A DNA stretch of 40,726 bases from Jatrophihabitans sp. (GCA_025963285.1 JAOPUX010000133.1:1-40726), one strand, 5' to 3'. Positions 15,982-23,777 are shown, counted from the stretch's first letter. The notes: generated by a model not told the origin, from the sequence alone. Program-made: numbers and translations.

Positions 15982-17109
15982 ATGACCAGATCCACGCCCC
16001 GCTTCACCCCACCTCTCGCCCCGACACCCACTGTGACGCTTGCAGCGTCAGCGACGCGGGCCGGAACAGCGACCCCGTCCCCACAGGGCGCCCCGTTGTG
16101 CACGTCGCCGCTCGTGTCGCGTCCGACGCCCGTGCTGCGCCCGACTGGGGTCCTGCGCCGAGCCCCGATCACCCCCGGTGCCCTCGCCGCCGCACCCGCG
16201 CTGCGGCAGACCCGACCCGGCCCGACTGTCCTGCACGCCGCCGGCCGAACGCCCGAACTGCGGTGCGGGGTGCGACCCGCGGTGCGGCCTGTGTCGCGGC
16301 GCGTCACGCGCCGCATCTACCTACCTCACGGTGGGTCGGCTGGCGGGGGCAGGCTGTGTCTGCCGGTCGAGGAGATCGACTACCTCTGGGAGTGCGGCGC
16401 CGGCGACTACCGCTGGAACATCGGAGACCTGTGTGACTTCACCGAACTCGCCGAGCAAGCCGCCTGCCTCTACGGCTGCGACTGCAGCGACACCCCACCG
16501 TTAAAACAGGTCCACCAGCACCCCCTCTCTGCAGCCAGACTCGCCGACGACGGGTGCCCGCTGACCTGGACCGACCTCGACCAATACGACGTCGACCCCA
16601 CTGAAGCCGCCCGAATCTGGAGCAGCGAGATCGCGCCACTCATCCGGGATGCCCGCGCACGGATACTCGAGCAACCCGGGATGCTGTTCACCGACCCGAC
16701 CACGCGAGCCCGCTACGCCCAAGAGATCCTCTCCGTAGCCGGCCACGCACACCACCTCGACGCGCCGCCTCCCGATCCGATTGAAGTCGTACTCAGCCTG
16801 ATCGCGACCGACCCTTCGGTACGAGCCGCCACTGCGGACCTCGGCGCCGTCCACCTCGCCCGAGACCTCGAAGGATTCGGAACTCTCGCTACGGCGCTGG
16901 ATCACTATCTGGACTCTGACTACCGACTCCGACACCCCGACGAACTGCAGTATCTATTCTTCCCATCGAGCCAGGCCACCGGCCAAACACTCGAACTGCT
17001 CGGCATCTACGCAGTCACGAACCTGACCTACCGATCCGTCTTCGATCTCGACCCCACTGGTTGGCCGTGGTGTTTGGGCTGGCGCGAGATTTTGCAGCGG
17101 GCGATATGA
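15982..17109 (+). CDS. Unknown 375-aa protein with a low-complexity N-terminus
   Basis: ATG 15982 is chosen for the GAGGAGA just upstream; the open frame extends to 15619 but without a start signal. The first 110 residues or so are rich in Pro, Thr, Ala and Arg with few features, possibly disordered. From about residue 120 the sequence becomes a normal globular one (EEIDYLWECGAGDYRWNIGD, TELAEQAACLYGCDCSD) with several Cys, then helical segments to the end (WPWCLGWREIL). I do not recognise it. It ends at the edge of the 534-bp gap holding the iteron-like array. A role linked to the element is only a guess. Confidence 0.6.
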   Translation: MTRSTPRFTPPLAPTPTVTLAASATRAGTATPSPQGAPLCTSPLVSRPTPVLRPTGVLRRAPITPGALAAAPALRQTRPGPTVLHAAGRTPELRCGVRPAVRPVSRRVTRRIYLPHGGSAGGGRLCLPVEEIDYLWECGAGDYRWNIGDLCDFTELAEQAACLYGCDCSDTPPLKQVHQHPLSAARLADDGCPLTWTDLDQYDVDPTEAARIWSSEIAPLIRDARARILEQPGMLFTDPTTRARYAQEILSVAGHAHHLDAPPPDPIEVVLSLIATDPSVRAATADLGAVHLARDLEGFGTLATALDHYLDSDYRLRHPDELQYLFFPSSQATGQTLELLGIYAVTNLTYRSVFDLDPTGWPWCLGWREILQRAI

Positions 17110-17531
17110 GCGGAACCGAAGTCTCCGGCCATTCTGCGCGTATCGCGATGCCTGCGCCATCGGAGAACGAGACTGATAGGCCGCGCCGGGCAGACGTCTA
17201 CGGGGCACATGCCTTAATTGGCTGGGTACTGTGAGGACCTACCTGGGCCCTGTGAGGATCTCTGCATCCAGGCCGAGAACAACATTTGCTGAGCTGGCCG
17301 GTCGTGCTTGACGGGCAGCCGGGCAGATCGTCGAGGCAAGCACACCTGGCCCTAGCGCCTGGGCATGCGAGATCACATGACCGGTCGCCCAAGGTGCGGC
17401 TAACGCTCGTGGTCGGGCGTCTGACGCTGTCACTCTCATGAGGGTCGGGACTGGCGGACGTGCGTAGCTCAGCCACCGGTTTCAGCGAGCTCAGGCTGTT
17501 CCTGTCGCAGGAGTGGTTGGGTTCACGACAG
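17110..17531. other. Gene-free segment before the iteron-like array
   Basis: No credible gene. It contains two copies of CTGTGAGGA (17229-17237, 17250-17258; 21 bp apart) and short perfect palindromes such as CTCATGAG (near 17433). As it lies between two convergent genes, promoters for them are not expected, so a replication, transfer or partition role is possible. Confidence 0.4.
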
Positions 17532-17601
17532 ACTCCGCTGTTAATGCTCCGCACATATGTACTCCGCCCATTCTGCACTCCGCCTATTTTTGAAACTCCG
17601 C
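17532..17601 (+). repeat. Iteron-like array: five copies of RCTCCGC
   Basis: ACTCCGC or GCTCCGC starts at 17532, 17546, 17561, 17577 and 17595 (second copy G), all in one orientation. Steps are 14, 15, 16 and 18 nt. The spacers are clearly AT-richer than the surroundings (TGTTAAT, ACATATGT, CTATTTTTGAA). Direct repeats with AT-rich spacers between convergent genes resemble plasmid-type origin iterons. Binding of a Rep-like protein is inferred. Confidence 0.6.
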
Positions 17602-17643
17602 TCAAATCCCAAACGGCCGTCCAGATACTGGTCATCTGGATCG

Positions 17644-18231
17644 TTAGAACGGGGGAATTGAGCCCCATGGGTCGGCACCGGGGACCTCGGATGGCAGCTC
17701 GGGCAGCATGTTCTCGATCTCTGCCATCCGCGTGTTGGGGACCAGCGTTCCGACGGTCGGGATCCGTCCGATGAACGCGTGAGCCTCTGCGCTGTCGAGC
17801 GCACCGATGGTGAGCTCGCGAATCAGATCGAGTTCCTGCTGATCCAGGGCTGACTTGGCGGCGGCGACCCGGTCAGGGATCGCCGCGACGGCTGCCGAAT
17901 GTAGTTGGGTGCGGTGTCGATCCTCGATGTGCACTTGCCTGTTTGGGCCGTAGTAAGCGTTCAGCGAGGGCTCGGCGGCCCGGAGCGCGTCAAGAATCCG
18001 TGCTCGTTCCAGTTCGTACTCCTGTTCCGCACGTTCCAGCTCCCTGTGGGTCTCGGCAATCCGTGCGTCCTGGTGTCGATATCGCTGCAGGAGCTCGTGT
18101 TCGACTTCGGCCTTCATCTCGACTTCACGGCGTGCGATGTCGTTGCGTAGCAGTTCAAACTGCTTCTTGATCAGGCTCTTTAGCTCACGCCGATCGGCGG
18201 CAGTCAGGTCTCGGGGCTTGTTCTCGGTCAT
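17644..18231 (-). CDS. Coiled-coil protein, 195 aa
   Basis: Start ATG 18231 has GAGGAG 7 nt upstream; a longer start at 18300 adds a basic, unlikely tail. Residues about 10-90 are strongly charged and helical with heptad character (ELKSLIKKQFELLRNDIARR, RELERAEQEYELERARIL), so a coiled coil is likely. The remainder is partly helical and ends in Pro-rich sequence. I do not recognise the family. It is the last gene of the minus-strand series from the integrase, 144 bp after the winged-helix gene, and abuts the iteron-like array. A DNA-segregation or replication accessory role is possible but unproven. Confidence 0.65.
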   Translation of the reverse strand: MTENKPRDLTAADRRELKSLIKKQFELLRNDIARREVEMKAEVEHELLQRYRHQDARIAETHRELERAEQEYELERARILDALRAAEPSLNAYYGPNRQVHIEDRHRTQLHSAAVAAIPDRVAAAKSALDQQELDLIRELTIGALDSAEAHAFIGRIPTVGTLVPNTRMAEIENMLPELPSEVPGADPWGSIPPF

Positions 18232-18375
18232 GCGAGGCTCCTCGGAGCGAAGGGTTGGGCGAGGGAGGGCAGTGCGCCTACGGTCGCGGTCGGCGGGCAT
18301 CGTGAAAGCGCCCGAGCTTGTGGCGGGATTGCGTGGCGGTCGGGGTTGGTGTTGCGGCAGTGTCGCTTCATGGCG

Positions 18376-19635
18376 CTACTCCTTCGGCTGGGCCGGGTTG
18401 CGTTCGGAGGCCGGTCTAGAAGGGCGGAGGTCTGTCGGGCCGAGGTGGCCGATGGTGGGAGAGCCAGAGGTCGTCACGGGTCTCGAAACAGCCGGATCCG
18501 CGCCGCTTTGCCTTCGGCGGGTAGCCCGATGCAGGGCGGCACCTCGGGTTGCGTGCCACCGATGGAACTCCTCGCGCTCTGTCGCGAACGTTTGCCTTCG
18601 GAGAGCTCGGACTGGCTTGGGGTCGGGCATGCTGGCCGCGGTCCGGATGTAGCCCTCGCTCGTGCGCTGCACCAGGCCGTTCGCGGTCAGACGCCGCAGG
18701 TGCGTCGAGACGGTCGATTCACTTCGCGACGTCATGGTCGCGATCTCGGCGAGCGGAGTCGGCCGGCGGGGGTCGAGAACGGCGAAGGTCCGGCCTGCGC
18801 CGGAGCCGAGGTTCGCGGCGGCGAACGTGTCATCGATGTTGATCAGTGTCTGAGCCGACCGGCCGAGCGGTTGGTCATCGGGCAGCTCGGGGAGGTCATC
18901 GGCTGGTCCGGACGGTAGCCGAAGTTCATACGTCGCTGGACTCGTGCCGTGTGCGGAACCGACCAGAGTGACGAACCGTCCGTCCTGCGTCAGACGACGC
19001 AGAGAGGTCGCCGTCGTGCTGGACCGCATGCCAGTCGCGACCGCCAGCTGCCTGACCGACGCCTGGAATCGCAGATTGTTCGCCAGCTTGGCGATGCCGA
19101 CGAGGTTCATCAGGACGAGGTGATCGGTCGTGCCTGCCTTACCGGGAAACCACGACGGCCGCTGCTCGATGGCATCAGCAATCTTCACGAGCCTGAACTG
19201 CGTCTCGGTCGGATCAGACCCCGCCGGATTCTCCGCGATGTACTTGCGGGCACGTCGGATCTCCTCCGAGATCTTCTTCTGGGCAGCGTTGTAGCCCCTA
19301 TCGCGGGCGATCCGCCGGTAGTGTCGCAGACCTGGCTCCTCATCCCGGAACGTGGCCTCGACGATGTCGGCCCGTTCGTAGCTGCTCTGGAGCATCGACA
19401 GGACGACGGACATCGCATCCCTGGAAGCGTCCGTGCTACCGGCCTCTCCTTCCAGAACCCTGCGAGGGCCTTCGCGCAGCGCGCGATGGCGTCGCCCGGA
19501 ATTCGTTACACCATCTCTCTCAAATTCCGCGTGGGGTGATGCTGTAGCGGATTCGCTCGAATTGCCCGCAGCGCCACGGGAACTCCGCTCGGGGTACCCA
19601 TCCTCAGCAGGGGCCGACCGACGCTCCGTCGTCAT
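18376..19635 (-). CDS. Double winged-helix protein, replication/primase C-terminus-like
   Basis: A 419-aa protein. The first 75 residues look disordered. Middle: a helical region and PSWFPGKAGTTDHLVLMNLV. It leads into a first winged helix (about 190-235, ASVRQLAVATGMRSSTTATS then LRRLTQDGRFV). A second one follows (about 285-330, LAEIATMTSRSESTVSTHLR then RLTANGLVQRT). The arrangement recalls the C-terminal parts of primase-type replication proteins of actinobacterial plasmids and integrative elements, but no catalytic primase or helicase motif is present. Its start overlaps the 89-aa gene by 4 bp (ATGA), implying translational coupling. A DNA-binding initiator or regulator is likely. Confidence 0.7.
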   Translation of the reverse strand: MTTERRSAPAEDGYPERSSRGAAGNSSESATASPHAEFERDGVTNSGRRHRALREGPRRVLEGEAGSTDASRDAMSVVLSMLQSSYERADIVEATFRDEEPGLRHYRRIARDRGYNAAQKKISEEIRRARKYIAENPAGSDPTETQFRLVKIADAIEQRPSWFPGKAGTTDHLVLMNLVGIAKLANNLRFQASVRQLAVATGMRSSTTATSLRRLTQDGRFVTLVGSAHGTSPATYELRLPSGPADDLPELPDDQPLGRSAQTLINIDDTFAAANLGSGAGRTFAVLDPRRPTPLAEIATMTSRSESTVSTHLRRLTANGLVQRTSEGYIRTAASMPDPKPVRALRRQTFATEREEFHRWHATRGAALHRATRRRQSGADPAVSRPVTTSGSPTIGHLGPTDLRPSRPASERNPAQPKE

Positions 19636-19901
19636 GACGAGTCACCACCACGGCGCTGCCGGCGGACCTCGGCAGCACGTTGCGACATCCGCAACATGTG
19701 GGCCTGCTGGAGATGGTCGGCGCGTCGTGCCACCTCGTCCGGGGGAAGCGTGCCGTCCGGATCGACTTCTCGCTCGAATTTTGCTCGTAGACCGACGCGG
19801 GCCGGAGCAGTGGCCTGAGCTCGGTCCTCCGTTCGTCCCCAGCGTGTGTGGGCCGCGATTCGCGCGTTGAGAGCGCGCTCTTGAGGGGTTCTTGCGGGCA
19901 T
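19632..19901 (-). CDS. Small conserved actinobacterial protein, 89 aa
   Basis: The sequence pattern (ERALNARIAAHTRWGRTEDR, APARVGLRAKFEREVDPDG, then DEVARRADHLQQAHMLRMS) is one I know from many short uncharacterised actinobacterial proteins, often near integrative elements. It is highly charged and helical, perhaps DNA- or RNA-binding. It overlaps the winged-helix gene by 4 bp. The ribosome binding site GGAG lies inside a small hairpin just upstream. Confidence 0.75.
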   Translation of the reverse strand: MPARTPQERALNARIAAHTRWGRTEDRAQATAPARVGLRAKFEREVDPDGTLPPDEVARRADHLQQAHMLRMSQRAAEVRRQRRGGDSS

Positions 19902-19908
19902 GACGGGA

Positions 19909-19925
19909 CTCCGAAGTACTCGGAG
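19909..19925 (-). promoter_or_regulatory. Hairpin that hides the ribosome binding site of the 89-aa gene
   Basis: CTCCGA (19909-19914) and TCGGAG (19920-19925) pair around AGTAC. On the minus strand the GGAG nearest the ATG (start 19901, about 7 nt away) is one arm. Folding would block initiation of this gene and, by coupling, the winged-helix gene. Confidence 0.45.
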
Positions 19926-19964
19926 GCCCGTGAAGACCCCGCCGCTGAGGGCGTACGAGTGGAT

Positions 19965-19990
19965 TAAGCCAGAGCCACTCGAATGGCTTA
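19965..19990 (-). promoter_or_regulatory. Inverted repeat TAAGCCA / TGGCTTA upstream of the 89-aa gene
   Basis: TAAGCCA (19965-19971) and TGGCTTA (19984-19990) are separated by 12 nt in the 115-bp gap between the 89-aa and 257-aa genes. It may be an operator for a promoter of the two downstream genes; I cannot identify the promoter boxes. Confidence 0.35.
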
Positions 19991-20016
19991 GGTGCAGCTT
20001 ACATACACATCCGGGC

Positions 20017-20790
20017 CTAGCTGCGGAGTGTCACCGTTCCCGTCAGGAGGCGTGACTCGGCGTAGAGGTCGAGCAAGGTGGCAACCCGGTGAACGCCCGA
20101 GTAACGGCACTTACAGTCGCCGCATTGCAGTCGCACCAGGTCGCCTGGCGGCGCTTGATCCCAAGTGCCAGGGTCGTATCGGCGGCCTTCCACGACCTCT
20201 CGCATGTCCCGCACAACCTCGTCCATCCGTGGTACGTCGAAAGTTCGGAGGGCCTGCCCCACTTCGCCGTGGAGGTACTTGATTCGCTGCACTGCAACTC
20301 GTTGGTCAACCCCTTTCGTGTCGTCGGTGACTCGCCCTCCGAAGTACTCTTGCGGCGAGAGCTTTGCGCCTCGTAGAACCGGTCCCCAACTCTGGTCCAG
20401 CGCGACCTCCAAGAGCGCGATCGTGTGACCGCGGGGGCACCGAAAATTGACTCGGCTCGGCGCTGGCGGCACCTCGGCTATGTGTAACTCTCCGCTCATG
20501 ATGTCGCTGAGACTCATCAGGCCCTGGTCGCGTAGTGGCAGGGCGGCGTACGCCCGACGTAGCTCGACGGCGATCGTTAGCTCCGCCTCAAATTCGGGCG
20601 ACGTGAGCCACGGTGCGGTACGCAGGACGCGAGACACCGCCGCGGAGGTCGCCAGATCATCGAACTCGGGAGTGGACTGAACGCGGTCTGCGGCCGCCCT
20701 AGCCAATTCCTTGGGAGCTCCAGCCGCCAACCGTCGACGGGCACTTGCGTCGGCCTCCTCGGCCGACATCCTCACCCGTTTCCTGGTCAT
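20017..20790 (-). CDS. Unknown 257-aa protein with zinc-ribbon-like Cys clusters
   Basis: The helical first 110 residues (basic start [20 protein letters not shown]) are followed by FRCPRGH (Cys118, His122) and, near the end, [10 protein letters not shown] (Cys223, Cys226, Cys228). These could together bind one zinc in a split ribbon. I do not recognise the family. The ATG overlaps the integrase stop by 4 bp (ATGA), so it is translated with the integrase. That coupling suggests a partner of recombination, such as a directionality or regulatory factor, though it is larger than usual excisionases. Confidence 0.7.
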   Translation of the reverse strand: MTRKRVRMSAEEADASARRRLAAGAPKELARAAADRVQSTPEFDDLATSAAVSRVLRTAPWLTSPEFEAELTIAVELRRAYAALPLRDQGLMSLSDIMSGELHIAEVPPAPSRVNFRCPRGHTIALLEVALDQSWGPVLRGAKLSPQEYFGGRVTDDTKGVDQRVAVQRIKYLHGEVGQALRTFDVPRMDEVVRDMREVVEGRRYDPGTWDQAPPGDLVRLQCGDCKCRYSGVHRVATLLDLYAESRLLTGTVTLRS

Positions 20791-21686
20791 AGCCGGTCGC
20801 CAAGGGCGAGTTTGCGGTGCGCGTCACGCGCTCGCTCGTCCGCCTTGCTGGCTCCGTAGCGGCGCAGCATCTGCGGGGACTTCCATCCCATCAGCCGCAT
20901 GAGGTCTGTCTCGCCTCCACCTTCGGCTAGCCATCGGTGGGCGTTGGTGTGTCGGAACTGATGGGCGTGCAGGCCTTCGATGCCGGCCGCCGCACCGCGG
21001 CGCCGGATGATCTGGCTGATCCCGTTCGAGGTGAGGGCGCCTTTGCCTTTCTCGCCTAGCCACAGCCCCTCGAGGTGGGCATGGCGGTCCTTGGCTCGGA
21101 CGCGGAGGTAGCGGCCGAGGGCCAATGCTGTGGCCTGGCCAAACGGCAGGGCCCGGCCGCGGCGCCCTTTGCCGATCACATGGCACACGCCCGCGTCGAA
21201 GTCGACGTCCTCGACCCGCAAGTCGCTGATCTCGCTGAGACGGCCGCCGGTATCGATCAGCAGCCTGAAGATGGCGTTGTCGCGGCGCGAGACGAGGTCG
21301 TTGCCCTTGCAGTTGTCCAGCACCGCCCGCAGCTGCTCGACCTCGAGCACGGGAACCGGCTGCTCGGGAACGATCGGCGCCTGGGCGCCGTCCATCGGGT
21401 TCTTGTCGATCTCCTCCTCGCGGAGCATCCACTTGAAGAACTGCTGCAGGGCGCGGAAGTCGGCCGATACCGTGGCCGGCTTGACCCGGTCCAAGCGTGC
21501 CCGGACGAAGGCTTCGATGTCGCGGCGGGAGACGTCCGACGGGGCAGTCGCGACCCCGTCCCGCGTCACATGCGCGGCGAACCCCCGGACGGCCCCGATG
21601 TAGATCCGCTGGGTCGATTCGGCCATGTTTCGGTACTTCATCCACGCCGCGAAGTCCCGTGCGACGGGCTGCCAGTGAGAATCCAT
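20787..21686 (-). CDS. Tyrosine recombinase / integrase next to tRNA-Arg
   Basis: A 299-aa XerC/D-like recombinase. The frame stays open into the tRNA gene, giving a false extension; ATG 21686 ([15 protein letters not shown]) is the natural start. The SAM-like N-terminal domain (about 5-95, [17 protein letters not shown]) precedes the catalytic part with the Arg of [20 protein letters not shown] (His and Arg) and [13 protein letters not shown], where Trp replaces the usual His before the Tyr nucleophile, a known variation. Position beside the tRNA 3' end is that of an integrase of a tRNA-targeting element. It heads a minus-strand gene series. Confidence 0.92.
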   Translation of the reverse strand: MDSHWQPVARDFAAWMKYRNMAESTQRIYIGAVRGFAAHVTRDGVATAPSDVSRRDIEAFVRARLDRVKPATVSADFRALQQFFKWMLREEEIDKNPMDGAQAPIVPEQPVPVLEVEQLRAVLDNCKGNDLVSRRDNAIFRLLIDTGGRLSEISDLRVEDVDFDAGVCHVIGKGRRGRALPFGQATALALGRYLRVRAKDRHAHLEGLWLGEKGKGALTSNGISQIIRRRGAAAGIEGLHAHQFRHTNAHRWLAEGGGETDLMRLMGWKSPQMLRRYGASKADERARDAHRKLALGDRL

Positions 21687-21772
21687 GGATCTAAAGTTAC
21701 CTTGTTGCTGACCCTTGTGCCATCGACACGTCCTCGACCGGGACGCTTCTAGGCCAATGAATACGGGCCGTG

Positions 21773-21845
21773 TGCCCCCGGCTGGGATCGAACCAGCGAC
21801 CAACCGCTTAGAAGGCGGCTGCTCTATCCACTGAGCTACGGGGGC
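21773..21845 (-). tRNA. tRNA-Arg (anticodon TCT)
   Basis: On the minus strand the acceptor arm GCCCCCG pairs with CGGGGGC, followed by discriminator A; CCA is not encoded. The D arm is AGCTCAGTGGATAGAGC. The anticodon stem-loop GCCGC-CTTCTAA-GCGGT gives anticodon TCT (reads AGA). The T arm is GCTGG-TTCGATC-CCAGC. Its 3' end lies 87 bp upstream of the integrase start and is a likely integration site. Confidence 0.95.
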
Positions 21846-21883
21846 GTGCCCGCGCAGCTGCAGCAGGATCGTCCGGCAGCAGA

Positions 21884-22045
21884 TTACCGGTCCGCCGCCC
21901 GCGATGCGCTCGTACGCCGCGGGTTCAGCATGGGTCCAATCCCGAACTCGTGATCGCGGGTGTCAGGGGTGAGGTCGAGGACGACGGCGATTCCGGCGGC
22001 GGCCAGAAGCGCCAAGAGGAGCACAGAGACGATGATTACGGCCAT
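21884..22045 (-). CDS. Small membrane protein, 53 aa
   Basis: An ATG at 22045 opens a 53-codon frame with a strong N-terminal membrane segment ([18 protein letters not shown]) and a polar tail ([16 protein letters not shown]). The clean hydrophobic segment and sensible tail argue for a real gene, though no ribosome binding site is clear. It lies between tRNA-Arg and the GlxA-type regulator. No function known. Confidence 0.5.
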   Translation of the reverse strand: MAVIIVSVLLLALLAAAGIAVVLDLTPDTRDHEFGIGPMLNPRRTSASRAADR

Positions 22046-22137
22046 GGCATGAAGTGTTCACTCAAAGAGATCACGCCACGAGCGACTTATTGTCGATGTC
22101 CGTTGAATTTCTGCCACAGTCCTGGCAGGGTGGTGTA

Positions 22138-23109
22138 ATGCCGATCCGCTCCGTCGCGATCCTCGCCCTCCCCGGGGTTCAGCCCTTCGAGTTGGGCGTG
22201 GCGTGGGAGGGCTTCGGTATCGACCGCACCGACGATGGCGTGCCTGCCTACGACTGCATCGTCGCGTCGGAGGCGGGCCGGGTCGAGACCGCGGCCGGGT
22301 ACTCCATCGATACTCCGTACCGCTTCGGCGACGCGGCGTCCGCCGACCTCGTCGTCGTGCCCGCGCAGCTGGAGCGGGACTGCCCCTCGATGGCGGTGAT
22401 CGAGCTGCTGCAGGCCACGGTGGCCCGGGGCGCGCGGGTGATGAGCGTCTGCTCGGGTGCGTTTGCCATCGGCGCGGCGGGCCTGCTCGACGGGCGCGAC
22501 TGCACCACCCACTGGCGGTACGCCGCCGAGCTCGCGGCCAAGTTCCCGCTCGCACGGGTGAATCCGGACGTGCTCTTCGTGTGTGACGGGCCAGTGCTGA
22601 CCTCGGCCGGGACTGCCTCCGGGCTGGACCTCTGCCTCCACCTGATCCGGCAGGACCATGGTGAGGAGATCGCGCGGCGGGTGGCTCGTCGCATGGTCAT
22701 GCCGCCGCATCGCGACGGCGGCCAGGCCCAGTATGTCGATGCCCCCATCCGGGTGCATGCGGCTGACACCCTGGCCGGCCTCCTGGACGAGATCGGCGCC
22801 GAACTCTCCGACGAGCACACCATCGAGTCGCTGGCCACGCGGGCATCGATGAGCCCACGGACCTTCGCGCGGCGGTTCCGGGCCGAGACGGGCACCACCC
22901 CGCACCTCTGGCTGACGCATCAGCGGGTGCTGCTGGCCCGCCGGATGCTCGAAGAGGGTGACGACCCGATCGACACCGTGGCCGACCGCTGCGGCTTCGG
23001 CACCGGAGCGATGCTGCGGCACCACTTCGCCCGGATCGTCGGTGTCTCGCCCGCGGCCTACCGTCGCACGTTCCGCTGCGATCCGAACCGGCTGGCCGGC
23101 GCGCTCTAG
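22138..23109 (+). CDS. GlxA-family AraC-type transcriptional regulator with DJ-1/PfpI domain
   Basis: The 323-aa product starts at ATG 22138 (AGGGTGG upstream). Residues about 5-170 form a DJ-1/PfpI-like sensor domain with the elbow VCSGAFAIG and the following LLDGRDCTTHW. Residues about 220-315 hold two AraC helix-turn-helix units (IESLATRASMSPRTFARRF and PIDTVADRCGFGTGAMLRHHF) ending in the usual GVSPAAYRRTF. Such proteins regulate small-metabolite catabolism. No obvious target operon is adjacent, so the regulon is unknown. It is the first gene past the tRNA-side small protein. Confidence 0.92.
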   Translation: MPIRSVAILALPGVQPFELGVAWEGFGIDRTDDGVPAYDCIVASEAGRVETAAGYSIDTPYRFGDAASADLVVVPAQLERDCPSMAVIELLQATVARGARVMSVCSGAFAIGAAGLLDGRDCTTHWRYAAELAAKFPLARVNPDVLFVCDGPVLTSAGTASGLDLCLHLIRQDHGEEIARRVARRMVMPPHRDGGQAQYVDAPIRVHAADTLAGLLDEIGAELSDEHTIESLATRASMSPRTFARRFRAETGTTPHLWLTHQRVLLARRMLEEGDDPIDTVADRCGFGTGAMLRHHFARIVGVSPAAYRRTFRCDPNRLAGAL

Positions 23110-23136
23110 CAGCACGCGCCGACGGGACGCCGTGCC

Positions 23137-23164
23137 CTGTCCACAGCGTCGCCGGTCATCCACA
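23137..23164 (+). promoter_or_regulatory. Two DnaA-box-like motifs upstream of ssb
   Basis: CTGTCCACA (23137-23145) and TCATCCACA (23156-23164) each match the DnaA box (TTATCCACA or actinobacterial TTGTCCACA) at 8 of 9 positions, same orientation, 19 bp apart. They lie in the 156-bp gap before the single-strand binding protein gene. DnaA control is an inference. Confidence 0.35.
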
Positions 23165-23265
23165 GCCGGCCAGACGACGCCACGCTCCACCCCGAATCGG
23201 AGTGAGCTTGCCGCACGCCCATCGGGGGCAGCCGGTACGACCGGAGAGCAGGCAGGAGCACCAGC

Positions 23266-23763
23266 ATGAACGACACAACGATGACCGTGGTCGGCAACCT
23301 CGTCGACGAGCCGCGGCTGCGGGTCACCAAGAACGGGCACTCGGTGGCGAACTTCCGGGTCGCCTCGACCTCGCGCCGCTACGACAGCGAGGCCGGCAAG
23401 TGGATCGACAACGCCACCCTCTTCGTCACCGTCACGTGCTGGCGATCACTCGCCGAGAACGTGATCGGCTCGCTGCACAAGGGGCAGCCGGTGGTGGTGA
23501 GTGGCCGGTACTACATGCGCGAGTACACGGTGGAGGAGGCCACTCGGACGGCCTACGAGCTCGAGGCCAATGCGGTGGGCCACGACCTCACCCGCGGGAT
23601 CGCGGAGTTCCGGAAGGTCTCGCGCCAGCCGGTGGTGTCGCGCGTCGAGCTCGACAGCGAGGGCATCCCGCTCGACGAGAGCGATCACTACCTCGATCTG
23701 GCCGACGACGACCTCGCCGAGCTGCACGCCTCAGCCGATGCCGAGCCGGCCTTGGCCGGCTGA
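23266..23763 (+). CDS. ssb: Single-stranded DNA-binding protein (SSB-like)
   Basis: A 165-aa OB-fold protein (VVGNLVDEPRLRVTKNGHSV, FRVASTSRR, LFVTVTCWRSLAENV, GQPVVVSGRYYMREY). GCAGGAGCACC precedes the ATG. The C-terminal tail is acidic but does not end in the DDDIPF-type tip of the replicative SSB, so this is probably a paralogue (SsbB or Rv2478c-like) used in recombination or stress rather than the main replication protein. It is followed by a strong hairpin and then ettA, the same order as in mycobacteria. Confidence 0.9.
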   Translation: MNDTTMTVVGNLVDEPRLRVTKNGHSVANFRVASTSRRYDSEAGKWIDNATLFVTVTCWRSLAENVIGSLHKGQPVVVSGRYYMREYTVEEATRTAYELEANAVGHDLTRGIAEFRKVSRQPVVSRVELDSEGIPLDESDHYLDLADDDLAELHASADAEPALAG

Positions 23764-23777
23764 GCGCTGCGCCTTGG

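Larger units (their letters stand above)
9153..21773. mobile_element. Putative integrative element(s) at tRNA-Arg
   Basis: The region between the esterase gene and the tRNA holds two integrases, a DUF932 protein, an XRE repressor, a broken DUF3841 gene, an iteron-like array and several unknowns, with many convergent gene pairs and less uniform base composition than either flank. The tRNA 3' end faces this region. I found no copy of the tRNA 3' end at the left side, so the left boundary (here set at the 521-aa gene stop) is a guess. Two integrases suggest two nested or abutting elements. Confidence 0.5.

Noticed and set aside
17532-17601. CRISPR-like array
   Set aside because: Repeats are only 7 bp with 7-11 bp spacers and there are no cas genes; the 20-bp tandem array at 31727 has no spacers at all.
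17198-17668. 156-aa minus-strand frame across the iteron-like array
   Set aside because: Cys/Ser/Arg-rich random-looking translation, no ribosome binding site, and it overlaps the end of the coiled-coil gene.
21687-21803. 39-residue N-terminal extension of the second integrase
   Set aside because: The extension is translation of tRNA T-arm sequence (GSIPAGGTR type), a common artefact.
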